Shown piece by piece: positions 54,060-63,982 of a DNA stretch of 64,000 bases. How positions within the stretch are numbered: position 1 is the stretch's first letter; every line of letters starts with the position of its first letter. A program made the position numbers and the translations under genes. Location: assembly GCA_947571775.1 (NCBI GenBank), contig CANOZK010000003.1, positions 124,001 to 188,000 of the forward strand, given 5' to 3'. A model generated the notes under the pieces. The model was given only the letters and a program-made list of their open reading frames with translations. It did no database searches and was not told the DNA's origin. This stretch comes from an uncultured Lachnospiraceae bacterium. GTDB lineage: Bacteria; Bacillota; Clostridia; Lachnospirales; Lachnospiraceae.

Positions 54060-54197
54060 TTGGATTGGACGAGCCGGATATCTTGTAGAAAAGCCTTCAA
54101 AGAACAGGAGCTGACCAAAAACTTCGTAACAGTTGGTATTTTAGACCGAACTGTGACAAAACTTCAGATGCTTTTGGCAATGGATGAAGAAGAATAA
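54060..54197 (+). CDS. Possible 45-codon gene in the ftsZ leader
   Basis: The frame starts with TTG (54060) or GTG (54057), with AGAGGTG nearby, and reads LDWTSRISCRKAFKEQELTK, then ILDRTVTKLQMLLAMDEEE to a TAA. The product would be a small soluble helical peptide with an acidic end. No family recognised. It could be a leader peptide or chance. Confidence 0.35.
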   Translation: MDWTSRISCRKAFKEQELTKNFVTVGILDRTVTKLQMLLAMDEEE

Positions 54198-54348
54198 GGT
54201 TCTCAAGGACATAAGGCGCATACCTGTTTAAATGCGGCCAGGCCGTATTTAAGAGTAAGAGGGGAGTGGTATGCGAAATAGATTTTCTGGTGACCATAGC
54301 ATAGAAGAGAAAAGGGGAAATAAAAAGGGGAATAAAGGAGGAAGTACG

Positions 54349-55587
54349 TTGTTAGAAATCATGACAAACGAGGCTGAATCATCTGCTAAGATTATTGTAA
54401 TCGGAGTGGGTGGCGCGGGCAATAATGCGGTTAATAGAATGGTGGAGGAGGCAATCGCCGGGATTGAATTCGTCGGGGTCAATACAGATAAGCAGGCATT
54501 GGCACTGTGCAAAGCACCGACGGTTCTTCAGATTGGAGAAAAGCTGACCAAAGGTCTGGGCGCAGGGGCGCAGCCGGAGGTAGGCAAGAAAGCGGCAGAG
54601 GAGAGCATCGAGGAGTTAAAGCAGTTGATGGAAGGCGCAGATATGGTTTTCGTCACCTGCGGCATGGGCGGCGGCACAGGCACAGGAGCAGCCCCGATTG
54701 TGGCAGGGGCGGCAAAGGAGATGGGCATTCTGACCGTAGGCGTGGTGACCAAACCTTTCCGTTTTGAGGCCAAGACGCGGATGAACAATGCGCTGATGGG
54801 AATCGAGAATTTAAAAGAAAACGTAGATACATTGATTGTAATCCCCAATGATAAGCTTCTGGAAATCGTGGACAGGCGTACTACAATGCCGGAGGCGTTG
54901 AGAAAGGCAGACGAAGTATTGCAGCAGGCCGTACAAGGTATTACGGATCTGATCAATCTGCCGGCTCTTATCAATTTGGACTTTGCCGATGTTCAGACAG
55001 TTATGACCAACAAGGGAATCGCCCACATCGGCATTGGAGAGGCAAAAGGGGACGAGAAAGCGCTGGAGGCTGTGGAGCAGGCCGTATCCAGTCCGCTTTT
55101 GGAAACTACGATCAAGGGCGCGTCCCATGCGATTATCAATATTTCCGGGGATATCTCGCTGATGGATGCGAACGATGCGGCCAGCTATGTGCAAGAGCTG
55201 ACTGGGGAAGAGGCAAATATCATCTTTGGAGCCATGTATGACGATACCGTAGCGGATGCGGCCAGGATAACGGTCATTGCCACCGGATTGGACGAGCCTC
55301 AGCCAAATAAACTGGGCGGCTACGGAATCCGCAATTCCGCCTCCCCGTTCGGAGGCCCGGCCAATCGGCCCACAGGCACCCGGCTAAATACAGGAACCGG
55401 CAGCACACATCCAAAAGGAACCACAGCATCGCCGGGAGTGGGAACATCGCCGTCTCCAGGGACAGCCTCCAGCGGAGGCGGTATGCCGAATTTAAACATT
55501 CCAAATGTAGCGCCGGCAGTGCCAAAAGTTCCCACAAGCACCGTACAAAAGAAAGACATTCAGATACCGGATTTCCTGAAAAGATAA
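54349..55587 (+). CDS. ftsZ: Cell division protein FtsZ
   Basis: A 412-residue tubulin-like GTPase that builds the division ring. [16 protein letters not shown] near the N-terminus, the GTP-binding [11 protein letters not shown] (near residue 108), [11 protein letters not shown] with the catalytic T7-loop residues, and a C-terminal linker rich in Gly, Pro, Ser and Thr ending in the conserved peptide [10 protein letters not shown]. The start is TTG at 54349 behind AAAGGAGG; an upstream ATG at 54271 lacks one. Its own promoter lies at 53980. It ends the dcw cluster. Confidence 0.97.
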   Translation: MLEIMTNEAESSAKIIVIGVGGAGNNAVNRMVEEAIAGIEFVGVNTDKQALALCKAPTVLQIGEKLTKGLGAGAQPEVGKKAAEESIEELKQLMEGADMVFVTCGMGGGTGTGAAPIVAGAAKEMGILTVGVVTKPFRFEAKTRMNNALMGIENLKENVDTLIVIPNDKLLEIVDRRTTMPEALRKADEVLQQAVQGITDLINLPALINLDFADVQTVMTNKGIAHIGIGEAKGDEKALEAVEQAVSSPLLETTIKGASHAIINISGDISLMDANDAASYVQELTGEEANIIFGAMYDDTVADAARITVIATGLDEPQPNKLGGYGIRNSASPFGGPANRPTGTRLNTGTGSTHPKGTTASPGVGTSPSPGTASSGGGMPNLNIPNVAPAVPKVPTSTVQKKDIQIPDFLKR

Positions 55588-55602
55588 AATGGAATATACC
55601 GT

Positions 55603-55641
55603 CGGGCAGGAGGAAAGACAAAGACATTTCCCTCCTGCCCG
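55603..55641 (+). terminator. Hairpin after ftsZ
   Basis: CGGGCAGGAGG and its perfect complement CCTCCTGCCCG flank a 17-nt loop. The T-rich sequence comes about 17 bases later, so it is a likely but imperfect terminator. Confidence 0.6.
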
Positions 55642-55772
55642 ATTTCGATTGTGTATAATTTTTTTGTTGTTGCAGATACTATTCAGCAGTGATAAGGTCT
55701 TGAGCAGTGAAAAAATAAAAATTCTGCCAGGAACCCCGTCACAGCAAAAAAATGAATCAGGAGGTGAAAAGA

Positions 55773-56093
55773 ATGCCAGCATTGAAATGTTCAGCAACGA
55801 CATGTATTTACAACAAACAGGAACTGTGTTCCAAAGGTGATATCCAGGTGACCGGAAATACCGCTAATACAGCAGACCAGACAAGCTGCGGAAGCTTTCA
55901 GGAAAGAAAGGGAGACAGCATGAGCAACTCTTGCGTCAGCGGATGCGGATGCGAGACGATCCAGGTAAGCTGTGACGCCAGCAAATGTATGTATAACGAC
56001 GACCGCAAATGCAGCGCGTCACAAATCGGTATCGCCGGATCCAACGCAAGCAATAGCCAGCAGACCATGTGCGGCACCTTTCGTTGCAAATAA
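55773..56093 (+). CDS. Small protein with two DUF1540 cysteine units
   Basis: A 106-residue protein with two similar units. Each starts LKC/VSC, has a CIYN or CMYN element, a third cysteine (LCSKGDIQV / KCSASQIGI) and ends TSCGSF / TMCGTF, giving four cysteines per unit in the DUF1540 pattern; the middle has CVSGCGC. Such units may bind a metal or iron-sulfur centre. DUF1540 proteins occur in spore-forming Clostridia; function is unknown. The ATG at 55773 has GGAGGTG upstream and a terminator follows, so it is a single-gene unit. Confidence 0.85.
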   Translation: MPALKCSATTCIYNKQELCSKGDIQVTGNTANTADQTSCGSFQERKGDSMSNSCVSGCGCETIQVSCDASKCMYNDDRKCSASQIGIAGSNASNSQQTMCGTFRCK

Positions 56094-56118
56094 GCTTTAA
56101 ATTGTAAAACGAATGTTG

Positions 56119-56180
56119 GAAACACTCCCGGAAAATCAGACTAAAAAATGGGCAAAAAAAGAATTTCCGGGAGTGTTTTC
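56119..56180. terminator. Strong bidirectional terminator
   Basis: GAAACACTCCCGGAAA and its complement form a 16-bp stem with flanking A and T runs. It separates the DUF1540 gene from the minus-strand AraC gene that ends at 56211. Confidence 0.8.
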
Positions 56181-56210
56181 ATACATAGATTTTAGTGAAA
56201 AATACATATG

Positions 56211-57092
56211 TCAATTCCTTTTCCACATTCTCCGAAACTCCCCCGGCGACACGCCTTCTATTTTTTTAAACATTCGAGAAAAATAGTTGGCGTCATCAAT
56301 TCCGCATTTCTGCGCAATTATCTGGATAGAAAGCGCAGAAAAGCGGAGCAGATGCTTGGCCTGAGTGATACGCAGTTGCTGGATATAGTTGTTGATAGAG
56401 ATTCCATAATTCATTTTAAAAACCCTGGTCAGATGAAATTTGTTAATATAGAAAGTTCGCGCCAGAGCGTTTAGAGAAATTTTTTCTGTGTAACGCTGGT
56501 CAATGTAATCTTTTACAGCCTGTATTTCACATTTGGAGTGCTTGTGCCCTGAAGTGGAATGAACTGTTGGGTTCCAGCTTTCTTCCATTAAGAGGCTTAA
56601 AAGCGCTGTTAATTTTTCATAGATTTTCATGTCCCGGACGTACAAATCCGACGCGGCGATATTATACAATTCTTCAAGTAGTTCTCTGTATTTTTGCGGA
56701 CTTTGGGAAGTAAAGCAGGGAAGTCCGCCCCGCTGCAAATATTTATTATAGATGCCGTTCATATTGGAGCCGTAAAAGTGCGCCCACTTGAGCTGCCAGA
56801 GATCATCCGCATTGGTTCGGTGAAAATAAGGCTGGCGGCAGTCCAGAAAGGCGCAGTCTCCTTCTGACAGGAAGTAATCTTTCTCCTTAAAATGAACATT
56901 TCCAGAGCCCTTTAGTACAAAAAAAAACAAGTAGGAATCCAGATTTTCCCGGTAGCTGGTATGAGGCTTTAATGCTTTTAACTCTCCAGTTTCCTGTAAA
57001 TGAATGGTATTAGCCTTTGCAAAGGAAGAAGCTGTATAAATAATACGATTGGACTGTACCACAAAATCATCATCAAACATAGAAGCTTTCAC
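56211..57092 (-). CDS. AraC-family transcriptional regulator, divergent from the GDP-fucose operon
   Basis: A 293-residue regulator. N-terminal cupin sensor (SYLFFFVLKGSGNVHFKEKD, CAFLDCRQPYF) and C-terminal double HTH (ISLNALARTFYINKFHLTRV, and KCGIDDANYFSRMFKKIEGV signature). The start is a GTG at 57092 behind GGGGGATGA; an ATG four codons on is possible. It lies head-to-head with gmd, whose promoter has a good -10 but no -35, so it is a plausible activator of the fucose operon. Confidence 0.9.
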   Translation of the reverse strand: MKASMFDDDFVVQSNRIIYTASSFAKANTIHLQETGELKALKPHTSYRENLDSYLFFFVLKGSGNVHFKEKDYFLSEGDCAFLDCRQPYFHRTNADDLWQLKWAHFYGSNMNGIYNKYLQRGGLPCFTSQSPQKYRELLEELYNIAASDLYVRDMKIYEKLTALLSLLMEESWNPTVHSTSGHKHSKCEIQAVKDYIDQRYTEKISLNALARTFYINKFHLTRVFKMNYGISINNYIQQLRITQAKHLLRFSALSIQIIAQKCGIDDANYFSRMFKKIEGVSPGEFRRMWKRN

Positions 57093-57264
57093 GAACTCAT
57101 CCCCCCTAAAATTCTGTATTTCTCCGTTTCACTATATCATCCTATTGTATAAAAAGTCAATATTGTGCTAGAAATCCCCAAGAAGTTGAGTGTATTCCAG
57201 ACAGAAGAACAGCTATAATAAGGAGTAATTAAATATATTACAGAAAAGGAATCAGATTCTAATT

Positions 57265-58320
57265 ATGAAAAAAGCATTGATTACAGGGATTACTGGCCAG
57301 GACGGCTCTTACCTGGCGGAATTTTTACTGGAAAAACAATATGAAGTCCATGGAATTGTTCGGCGGGCCTCCATTTCCAATACAGGGAGGATTGATCATC
57401 TGTTGAAGCAGGGAGCAATCACCTTACATGATGGTGATTTATCGGACTCATCGTCGATTATGCGTATCCTTAATATTGTCCAGCCGGATGAGATCTACAA
57501 TCTGGCGGCTCAGTCCCACGTGCAGGTATCTTTCGACGCGCCAGAGTATTCTGGGGATGTGGATGCGCTAGGGGTTCTTCGCATTCTGGAGGCCATCCAT
57601 ATTCTGGGACTGACAGAGAAAACCCGGTTTTATCAGGCTTCCACCTCGGAGCTTTACGGAAAAGTTGAAGAAGTTCCCCAGAATGAGAAGACGCCATTTC
57701 ATCCATACAGCCCTTATGCGGTGGCCAAACAGTATGGTTATTGGATTACAAAAGAGTACCGGGAGGCTTATGGTATTTTTGCGGCAAATGGTATTTTGTT
57801 TAATCATGAGTCGGAGAGGCGCGGTGAAAATTTTGTCACCCGAAAAATTACTTTGGCTGCTGGGCGGATTGCCTGTGGTCTCCAGGAAAAATTGCAGCTT
57901 GGAAATATGAATTCTCTGCGGGATTGGGGATATGCAAAAGATTATGTGGAATGTATGTGGCTGATGCTGCAACACGAAAAACCAGAGGATTTTGTGATTG
58001 CGACCGGCGTGCAACATACGGTGAGGGATTTTACAGAAAAAGCATTTGATGCAGTGGGAATAAAACTTCGTTGGGAAGGGACAGGCATGGAAGAAATTGG
58101 AATTGATGTGAAAACTGGCAAGAAATTGGTAGAGGTGAACAAAGCCTGGTTCCGTCCCACGGATGTGGACAATCTGTTGGGAGATCCCACAAAGGCAAAG
58201 ACAATTCTTGGTTGGGATCCGCAGAAAACCAGCTATGAAGAATTGGTAAAGATTATGGCGGAACACGATTACAAACAAGCGAAAAGGGAAGCGGCAATGA
58301 AAAACGCTGCAAATGAATAA
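57265..58320 (+). CDS. gmd: GDP-mannose 4,6-dehydratase
   Basis: A 351-residue NADP-dependent short-chain dehydrogenase that converts GDP-mannose to GDP-4-keto-6-deoxymannose. [16 protein letters not shown] binds the cofactor, [13 protein letters not shown] supplies the catalytic Thr and Glu, [13 protein letters not shown] the YxxxK, and [18 protein letters not shown] is a gmd signature. The gene starts an operon of four closely packed genes. Upstream is TATAAT at 57215-57220 with a poor -35. Confidence 0.95.
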   Translation: MKKALITGITGQDGSYLAEFLLEKQYEVHGIVRRASISNTGRIDHLLKQGAITLHDGDLSDSSSIMRILNIVQPDEIYNLAAQSHVQVSFDAPEYSGDVDALGVLRILEAIHILGLTEKTRFYQASTSELYGKVEEVPQNEKTPFHPYSPYAVAKQYGYWITKEYREAYGIFAANGILFNHESERRGENFVTRKITLAAGRIACGLQEKLQLGNMNSLRDWGYAKDYVECMWLMLQHEKPEDFVIATGVQHTVRDFTEKAFDAVGIKLRWEGTGMEEIGIDVKTGKKLVEVNKAWFRPTDVDNLLGDPTKAKTILGWDPQKTSYEELVKIMAEHDYKQAKREAAMKNAANE

Positions 58321-58329
58321 GGAGAAAAG

Positions 58330-59271
58330 ATGAAAAGAGAAGCTAAGATATACGTTGCAGGACACAAAGGCATGGTGGGTTCCGCCATTGTCCGGGTTCT
58401 GAAAGAAAAAGGATATACAAATCTTGTCACAAGGACACATCAGGAATTGAATTTGTGTAGGCAGCAGGAAGTAGAGGATTTTTTTGCAGAAGAAAAACCA
58501 GAGTATGTCTTTTTGGCTGCGGCAAAGGTAGGAGGGATTGTGGCCAATCAGGAAGCGCTGGCAGATTTTATGTATGAAAACGCAACGCTGGAGATGAATG
58601 TAATTCACGCGGCCTGGCAAAATGGCTGCAAGAAATTATTGTTTCTGGGTTCGTCCTGTATTTACCCCAGAATGGCGCCTCAGCCCATGCAGGAATCCTG
58701 CCTGCTCACATCTGAGTTGGAGCAGACCAATGAAGCTTATGCACTGGCAAAAATTGCAGGGCTGAAATATTGTGAATATTTAAACCGTCAATACGGCACG
58801 GATTATATCTCAGCTATGCCTACGAATTTGTATGGGCCAAACGATAATTATCATCCCACCCATAGTCATGTACTTCCGGCGTTAATCCGCAGATTTCATG
58901 AAGCAAAAGAGGCTGGACTGCATCAAGTGACCTGTTGGGGGACGGGAACGCCTTTGCGGGAATTTTTGTATGTGGATGATCTGGCAGACGCCTGTGTGTT
59001 TCTAATGAATCATTATTCTGGCAATGAGACGGTGAATGTAGGAACCGGAAAAGAACTGACCATCAAATCACTGACGGAACTGACTGCCAAAGTGGTTGGA
59101 TACGAGGGTGAAATTCTCTGGGATACATCCAAACCGGATGGCACGCCCAGGAAACTTCTCGACGTGTCCAAGCTGGAAAAGCTGGGCTGGAAATATCAAA
59201 CAGAATTAGAAGAAGGAATTCGGATGGCATATGAGGACTTTCTGCACAATCCTATGAGGGCGCAAAGATGA
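58330..59271 (+). CDS. fcl: GDP-L-fucose synthase
   Basis: A 313-residue epimerase/reductase that turns GDP-4-keto-6-deoxymannose into GDP-L-fucose. [20 protein letters not shown] binds [24 protein letters not shown] holds the catalytic serine and a cysteine; [15 protein letters not shown] holds the YxxxK, and [20 protein letters not shown] is typical of WcaG/Fcl. It follows gmd by 9 bp and overlaps manC by four. Confidence 0.95.
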   Translation: MKREAKIYVAGHKGMVGSAIVRVLKEKGYTNLVTRTHQELNLCRQQEVEDFFAEEKPEYVFLAAAKVGGIVANQEALADFMYENATLEMNVIHAAWQNGCKKLLFLGSSCIYPRMAPQPMQESCLLTSELEQTNEAYALAKIAGLKYCEYLNRQYGTDYISAMPTNLYGPNDNYHPTHSHVLPALIRRFHEAKEAGLHQVTCWGTGTPLREFLYVDDLADACVFLMNHYSGNETVNVGTGKELTIKSLTELTAKVVGYEGEILWDTSKPDGTPRKLLDVSKLEKLGWKYQTELEEGIRMAYEDFLHNPMRAQR

Positions 59272-60584
59272 ATCTGATTTTATTATCCGGCGGATCGGGG
59301 AAACGCTTGTGGCCGTTGTCCAACGATATCCGCTCCAAACAATTTATCAAAATATTCAAAAAAGAAGACGGAAGTTATGAGTCTATGGTACAGCGGGTCT
59401 ACCGTCAAATATGCAGCGCTATCCCAGGTGCAACTGTTACCATTGCCACATCCAAGACGCAGGTTTCATCTATTCGCAATCAACTGGGAGAGGATGTACA
59501 CGTCTGTGTGGAGCCGTGCAGAAAGGACACATTCCCGGCGATTGCCCTGGCGGCGATGTATCTGTGTGATGTGAAAGGGGTTTCCCCAGAGGAGACGGCG
59601 GTTGTGTGTCCAGTGGACCCTTATGTGGATGAAGAATACTTTTCGGCTATTGCTCGTCTGGGTGATCTGGTAAAATCAGGAGAAAGCAATCTTGCGCTGA
59701 TTGGCATAGAACCTTCTTATCCCAGTGAAAAGTATGGATATATCATCGCTGATTCTAAGGATTCCATCAGTACTGTTCAGGCTTTTAAAGAAAAGCCGGA
59801 TAAAAAGACAGCAGAAAGCTATATTGAAAAAGGGGCTTTGTGGAATGGCGGTGTATTTGCTTTCCGGCTGCAATATATGCAGGATAAAGTGCGGGAGCAG
59901 ACAGGATTTACCAGTTACGAGGACTTGCTCCAGCAATATGAATCCTTGGAGAAAATCAGCTTTGACTATGCCGTAGCGGAAAAAGAGGCGTCTGTCCAAG
60001 TGATGCGTTTTCATGGAAAGTGGAAAGATCTGGGAACTTGGAATACCTTGACAGAAGCCATGGATGAACAATCGGTGGGAAAGGTATTCTATGATAAAGC
60101 TTGTGATAACCTGCATGTAATCAACGAATTAAATGTACCGATTCTATGCATGGGTCTGAAAAATATGGTCATAGCCGCCAGTGCGGAGGGGATTTTGGTG
60201 TCAGATAAAGAGCAGTCCAGCTACATTAAGCCTTATGTGGATCAAATTAACCAGCAGATAATGTTTGCTGAGAAATCCTGGGGAAGCTTTCAGGTCATGG
60301 ATGTGGAAGAAGGCAGCATGACTATCAAAATCACTTTAAATCCAGGGCATAGGATGAATTATCACAGCCACGAGCACAGAGATGAAGTGTGGACTATTGT
60401 GTCAGGTCGAGGCAGAACCATTGTAGACGGCATGGAGCAGCCAGTAAAACCGGGAGATGTGATCACCATAGAAGCAGGATGTCGGCATACGATTTTGGCA
60501 GAAACCGAGTTGAAAGTTGTGGAGGTACAACTGGGCCGGGAGATTAGTGTACATGACAAGAAAAAATATAAGCTGGATGACTGA
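59268..60584 (+). CDS. manC: Mannose-1-phosphate guanylyltransferase with C-terminal cupin
   Basis: A 438-residue enzyme that makes GDP-mannose from mannose-1-phosphate and GTP. The N-terminal nucleotidyltransferase has the signature [20 protein letters not shown] and [14 protein letters not shown]; the C-terminal 110 residues form a cupin ([20 protein letters not shown]), the form usually annotated as a fused phosphomannose isomerase. It starts in the end of fcl (ATGA-type overlap) and overlaps manA. Confidence 0.93.
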   Translation: MNLILLSGGSGKRLWPLSNDIRSKQFIKIFKKEDGSYESMVQRVYRQICSAIPGATVTIATSKTQVSSIRNQLGEDVHVCVEPCRKDTFPAIALAAMYLCDVKGVSPEETAVVCPVDPYVDEEYFSAIARLGDLVKSGESNLALIGIEPSYPSEKYGYIIADSKDSISTVQAFKEKPDKKTAESYIEKGALWNGGVFAFRLQYMQDKVREQTGFTSYEDLLQQYESLEKISFDYAVAEKEASVQVMRFHGKWKDLGTWNTLTEAMDEQSVGKVFYDKACDNLHVINELNVPILCMGLKNMVIAASAEGILVSDKEQSSYIKPYVDQINQQIMFAEKSWGSFQVMDVEEGSMTIKITLNPGHRMNYHSHEHRDEVWTIVSGRGRTIVDGMEQPVKPGDVITIEAGCRHTILAETELKVVEVQLGREISVHDKKKYKLDD

Positions 60585-61560
60585 ACCCTTTTTGCTCAAA
60601 CCCGCAGGAAAAGATTATCTATGGGGCGGGACACGCCTGAACGATGATTTTCGCAAAAATATCCCAATACAGCCCCTGGCAGAAACCTGGGAATGTTCCA
60701 CACATCCCGACGGTCTGAGTATAGCGGCTTCTGGAATTTACCAGGGCAAAACCCTGAAAGAAGTGCTGGATTTGCATCCAGAATATCTGGGTACTCACCC
60801 GATGATTCGAGGCGGGATTCCAATTTTAATTAAATTTATCGATGCAAAGGAAAATTTATCTGTGCAGGTACATCCTGACGATGCCTATGCAGCCGAGAAA
60901 GAAAATGGAGCTCTGGGAAAAACGGAAATGTGGTATGTCCTGGACGCAGAAGAAAATGCACAGATTTTGTATGGCTTTTGCCACGATCTCAACCGGGAAA
61001 CTTTGGAAAAGAGCCTGCGCGAAGGAAGTATAGAGAAATATCTGCAAAAAGTAAAAGTAGAAAAAGATGATGTTTTTTTTATCAAAGCTGGAACGGTTCA
61101 CGGATTGGGTGCGGGGACTCTGGTGGCGGAGATCCAGGAATGCTCCAATCTCACGTATCGAATGTACGATTATGGAAGAACGGATAAAGAAGGAAAACCA
61201 AGAGAACTTCATATCGAAAAGGCACTGGAGGTGGCAAATTTATCTGGAAGTGATAGGCCCAGGCAGCCTATGAGGGTGCTGAAATATAAAAAAGGAAGCG
61301 CTTCTGAGTTGCTGTGCCGGTGCAAATATTTCCAGGTAGAGCGAGTACTGCTCAATACAGAATATTGCCGGGAGATGGTAGATTATCAGACAGAAGAAAA
61401 TTCTTTTCAGGTTTTACTGTGTTTGAAAGGTTGCGGAAGCCTGTTTTTAGAAGATTCTGGGTGTCTGCATTTTTTCAAGGGTGACTGTATCTTTGTACCG
61501 GCTAGGTCTGTGCCGATGAAACTGCATGGAAATGCACAGTTGCTGGCAGTTGGATGTTAA
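60577..61560 (+). CDS. manA: Type I mannose-6-phosphate isomerase
   Basis: A 327-residue zinc enzyme that interconverts fructose-6-phosphate and mannose-6-phosphate. KPAGKDYLWGGTRLND near the start, KFIDAKENLSVQVHPDDAYA (zinc ligands) and GTVHGLGAGTLVAEIQECSN, all diagnostic. The ATG at 60577 overlaps the end of manC by eight bases. With manC, gmd and fcl it gives the path from fructose-6-phosphate to GDP-L-fucose, apart from the phosphomannomutase step, which has no gene here. Confidence 0.94.
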   Translation: MTEPFLLKPAGKDYLWGGTRLNDDFRKNIPIQPLAETWECSTHPDGLSIAASGIYQGKTLKEVLDLHPEYLGTHPMIRGGIPILIKFIDAKENLSVQVHPDDAYAAEKENGALGKTEMWYVLDAEENAQILYGFCHDLNRETLEKSLREGSIEKYLQKVKVEKDDVFFIKAGTVHGLGAGTLVAEIQECSNLTYRMYDYGRTDKEGKPRELHIEKALEVANLSGSDRPRQPMRVLKYKKGSASELLCRCKYFQVERVLLNTEYCREMVDYQTEENSFQVLLCLKGCGSLFLEDSGCLHFFKGDCIFVPARSVPMKLHGNAQLLAVGC

Positions 61561-61621
61561 AGCCTATTAACGATTATGCTTCTTTGAAAACCTGGGCATC
61601 GTGAATGTAAAATGGTCTGGT

Positions 61622-62440
61622 TCATTCGGCAATAGGAATTTCAATCTGTAAAATATAATCCTCGATCTGGTCAATGACATTTTCATTGATGCCCATTTCG
61701 TAAGAAAATCCATGAAGCGTCAGATTATGTTCTTCGGCATAGTTCAGGATTTCCCGATACCGTTTTGGGATTTTGTTCCAATCCCCTTTATGGAAGGCTC
61801 TGAGATATTTCCCGCTGGGCGTGATGTGCAGACCGGCTTGGTATGGGAGAAAAGGGATCTCAATAAAGAGTTTGGAATAACCGTCAAAGCAGCCGCTTTG
61901 CAGGTTGTCAACGGAAATCATAGAACCATAGGATGCTTTATGGAGGCGGCCGAGCTGGTATTTTTCTGTCTTGGCGGTAATCAGTTCCACTTCCTGTTCA
62001 AAGGAGGTATTTTGATCTATGTCCACAGTGACGAGACAGCGTTCCTCTTTTTCAACAACGCTGATCTCAGATAAGTCCATGGTCAGCAGGGTGGACATAT
62101 TCTGACGATGTGTGCATAAAGTTGTGCGGATTGCCTGCAAATGGGTGATCTGCATATCAAGCTTTGCTATTTTTTCTTCCAGAAGACATTTTAAGTTGAC
62201 GGCGGATCGGTTTTTCATAAAATTCTGTATTTCATTGATGGAAACATCCAGTTCCCGCAGCAGCAGGATGGTTTCAAGAATAGGGCTTTGATAGTAATTG
62301 TAGTATCGGTATCCGTTTTCGGGGTTGACGGCGGCTGGTTTGAACAGCCCAATCTCATCATACCACATAAGAGTTTTCTTGTTGATACCATGCATGGCCG
62401 CAAACTGGCCGATTGTGAGAAGCTTGTCTTTCTTATTCAT
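61622..62440 (-). CDS. MerR-family regulator with effector-binding domain
   Basis: A 272-residue regulator. The N-terminal winged helix-turn-helix (LTIGQFAAMHGINKKTLMWY, then GYRYYNYYQ) is followed by a coiled-coil dimer helix (residues 90-125) and a C-terminal GyrI-like domain that binds hydrophobic or cationic drugs in homologues such as BmrR. It lies head-to-head with a MATE efflux gene. GAGG lies upstream of the ATG. Confidence 0.93.
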   Translation of the reverse strand: MNKKDKLLTIGQFAAMHGINKKTLMWYDEIGLFKPAAVNPENGYRYYNYYQSPILETILLLRELDVSINEIQNFMKNRSAVNLKCLLEEKIAKLDMQITHLQAIRTTLCTHRQNMSTLLTMDLSEISVVEKEERCLVTVDIDQNTSFEQEVELITAKTEKYQLGRLHKASYGSMISVDNLQSGCFDGYSKLFIEIPFLPYQAGLHITPSGKYLRAFHKGDWNKIPKRYREILNYAEEHNLTLHGFSYEMGINENVIDQIEDYILQIEIPIAE

Positions 62441-62470
62441 GGTTGCCTCATAAAAAATTTAAATTTCGTC

Positions 62471-62501
62471 TTGACTGTACAGTTACTGTATGGTTTACAA
62501 T
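62471..62501 (+). promoter_or_regulatory. MerR-type promoter of the MATE gene (19-bp spacer with dyad)
   Basis: TTGACT (62471-62476) and TACAAT (62496-62501) are 19 bp apart, which is too long for unaided use and typical of MerR-regulated promoters. The spacer contains TACAGT-T-ACTGTA (62478-62490), a perfect dyad. Confidence 0.82.
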
Positions 62502-62579
62502 ATCACACACAAAGAAAAAACACAAGTGTACGCTTGGAACCTTCCAAGAGTATATACAAGACGAACAGAGGAAAAATTT

Positions 62580-63911
62580 ATGGAGAACTCAAATGTATAC
62601 CAAAAACCAGTAACCCTAAAAAATATCTTGAAATTTGCCGTGCCGACCATTGTAATGACGGTATTTATGTCTTTTTACACAATGGTTGACGGGCTGTTTG
62701 TATCAAATCTGATCGGCACAAACGCGCTTTCTGCAATCAACCTGACAGCGCCCATTATCCAGATTGTCACGGCCATTTCCACTATGCTCGCCACCGGAGG
62801 AAGCGCAGTCATTATGAAAAAGATGGGAGAGCAGAAGGTGGAAGAAGCAAAGGAAGATTTCACTTTTCTGATCCTGGTGAACGTCATTGTAGGGATTGTT
62901 ATGTGCGCCGCGGGGTATCTGGCAATGAAGCCTATTTTTGCCCATATGAATCTCTCCGCATATGTGCAAGGATACTGTGTGGAATACTTAAGCCGGTATC
63001 TGGTGTTTACCGTGCCGATCCTTTTGATGAACAATTTCACGCTTTATATGATTGCCAGTGAAAAGGCCGCACTTTCTCTAATCTGCTCGGTAACAGGCGG
63101 CGTCCTGAATATGGCGCTTGATTATGTGTTTATCGCCGGGTTTGGCATGGGGATCGGCGGCGCGGCGATTGCGACGGGCCTTGGCTACTGCGTGACGGCA
63201 GTTGTGGGATTATTTATTTTTAGCTGTAAAAAGAACCTCCTGCATTTCAGGAAACCGATATTTCGGATAGGAGTCCTTGTAAACGCGGCTACGAATGGAT
63301 GCTCGGAGATGGCGACTGCGCTTGTTACCGGGATTATTACGATGATGTTCAACTGGACGATGCTGCACTATGTTGGGGAAGACGGAGTTGCAGCGGTTAC
63401 GATTATCATGTATGTGCTGATGTTTGCAAGTTCTCTATATACAGGATATTCTTACGGGATTGCGCCTATGCTGAGCTTTAACTATGGGGAACGCAATCAT
63501 GAGAAATTGAAAAAGCTGATTATGCTGAGTTTGAAAATAGTTACAGTTATTTCTGTAATAACGGTTGCAGCTTCCTTTATGCTAACAAGACCGTTAGTGT
63601 CTGTATTCGCCCGTCTGGATAATCCGGTCTACAATCTGGCGGTAACGGGGAACAAGATATGTACGATTGCATTGCTTTTTATCGGATTTAATATTTTTGC
63701 CAGCGGAATGTTTACTGCATTATCAAATGGAATAGTTTCGGCTGTCCTTGCGTTTTCGAGGTCGTTTGTGTTTATGCTGATCACAATGATCGTGTTGCCT
63801 TTGATTTTGGGCGTAAATGGGATTTGGCTGGCAACGCCTGCGGCAGAGCTGATGGCGCTTATATTGTCTGTGTTTATGTTTTTGAAATATAGAAAGAGGT
63901 ACGGGTATTAA
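62580..63911 (+). CDS. MATE-family multidrug efflux transporter
   Basis: A 443-residue protein with twelve membrane helices in two halves, of the NorM/DinF-like (MepA-type) MATE family. LKNILKFAVPTIVMTVFMSF, TNALSAINLTAPIIQIVTAI and SVTGGVLNMALDYVFIAGFG (with the usual N and D) are visible. These pumps expel cationic drugs using Na+ or H+. The ATG at 62580 has CAGAGGAAAA upstream. The divergent MerR gene and its promoter suggest drug-induced expression. Confidence 0.94.
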   Translation: MENSNVYQKPVTLKNILKFAVPTIVMTVFMSFYTMVDGLFVSNLIGTNALSAINLTAPIIQIVTAISTMLATGGSAVIMKKMGEQKVEEAKEDFTFLILVNVIVGIVMCAAGYLAMKPIFAHMNLSAYVQGYCVEYLSRYLVFTVPILLMNNFTLYMIASEKAALSLICSVTGGVLNMALDYVFIAGFGMGIGGAAIATGLGYCVTAVVGLFIFSCKKNLLHFRKPIFRIGVLVNAATNGCSEMATALVTGIITMMFNWTMLHYVGEDGVAAVTIIMYVLMFASSLYTGYSYGIAPMLSFNYGERNHEKLKKLIMLSLKIVTVISVITVAASFMLTRPLVSVFARLDNPVYNLAVTGNKICTIALLFIGFNIFASGMFTALSNGIVSAVLAFSRSFVFMLITMIVLPLILGVNGIWLATPAAELMALILSVFMFLKYRKRYGY

Positions 63912-63952
63912 GGAGGCGGTTATTTATAGAGAAGCAGGATACGAATCTCTAA

Positions 63953-63982
63953 TTGACATTCCCACCGGATATCCTGTATAAT
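63953..63982 (+). promoter_or_regulatory. Promoter for a gene beyond the right edge
   Basis: TTGACA (63953-63958) and TATAAT (63977-63982) are 18 bp apart. The transcript would run out of the window. Confidence 0.6.
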
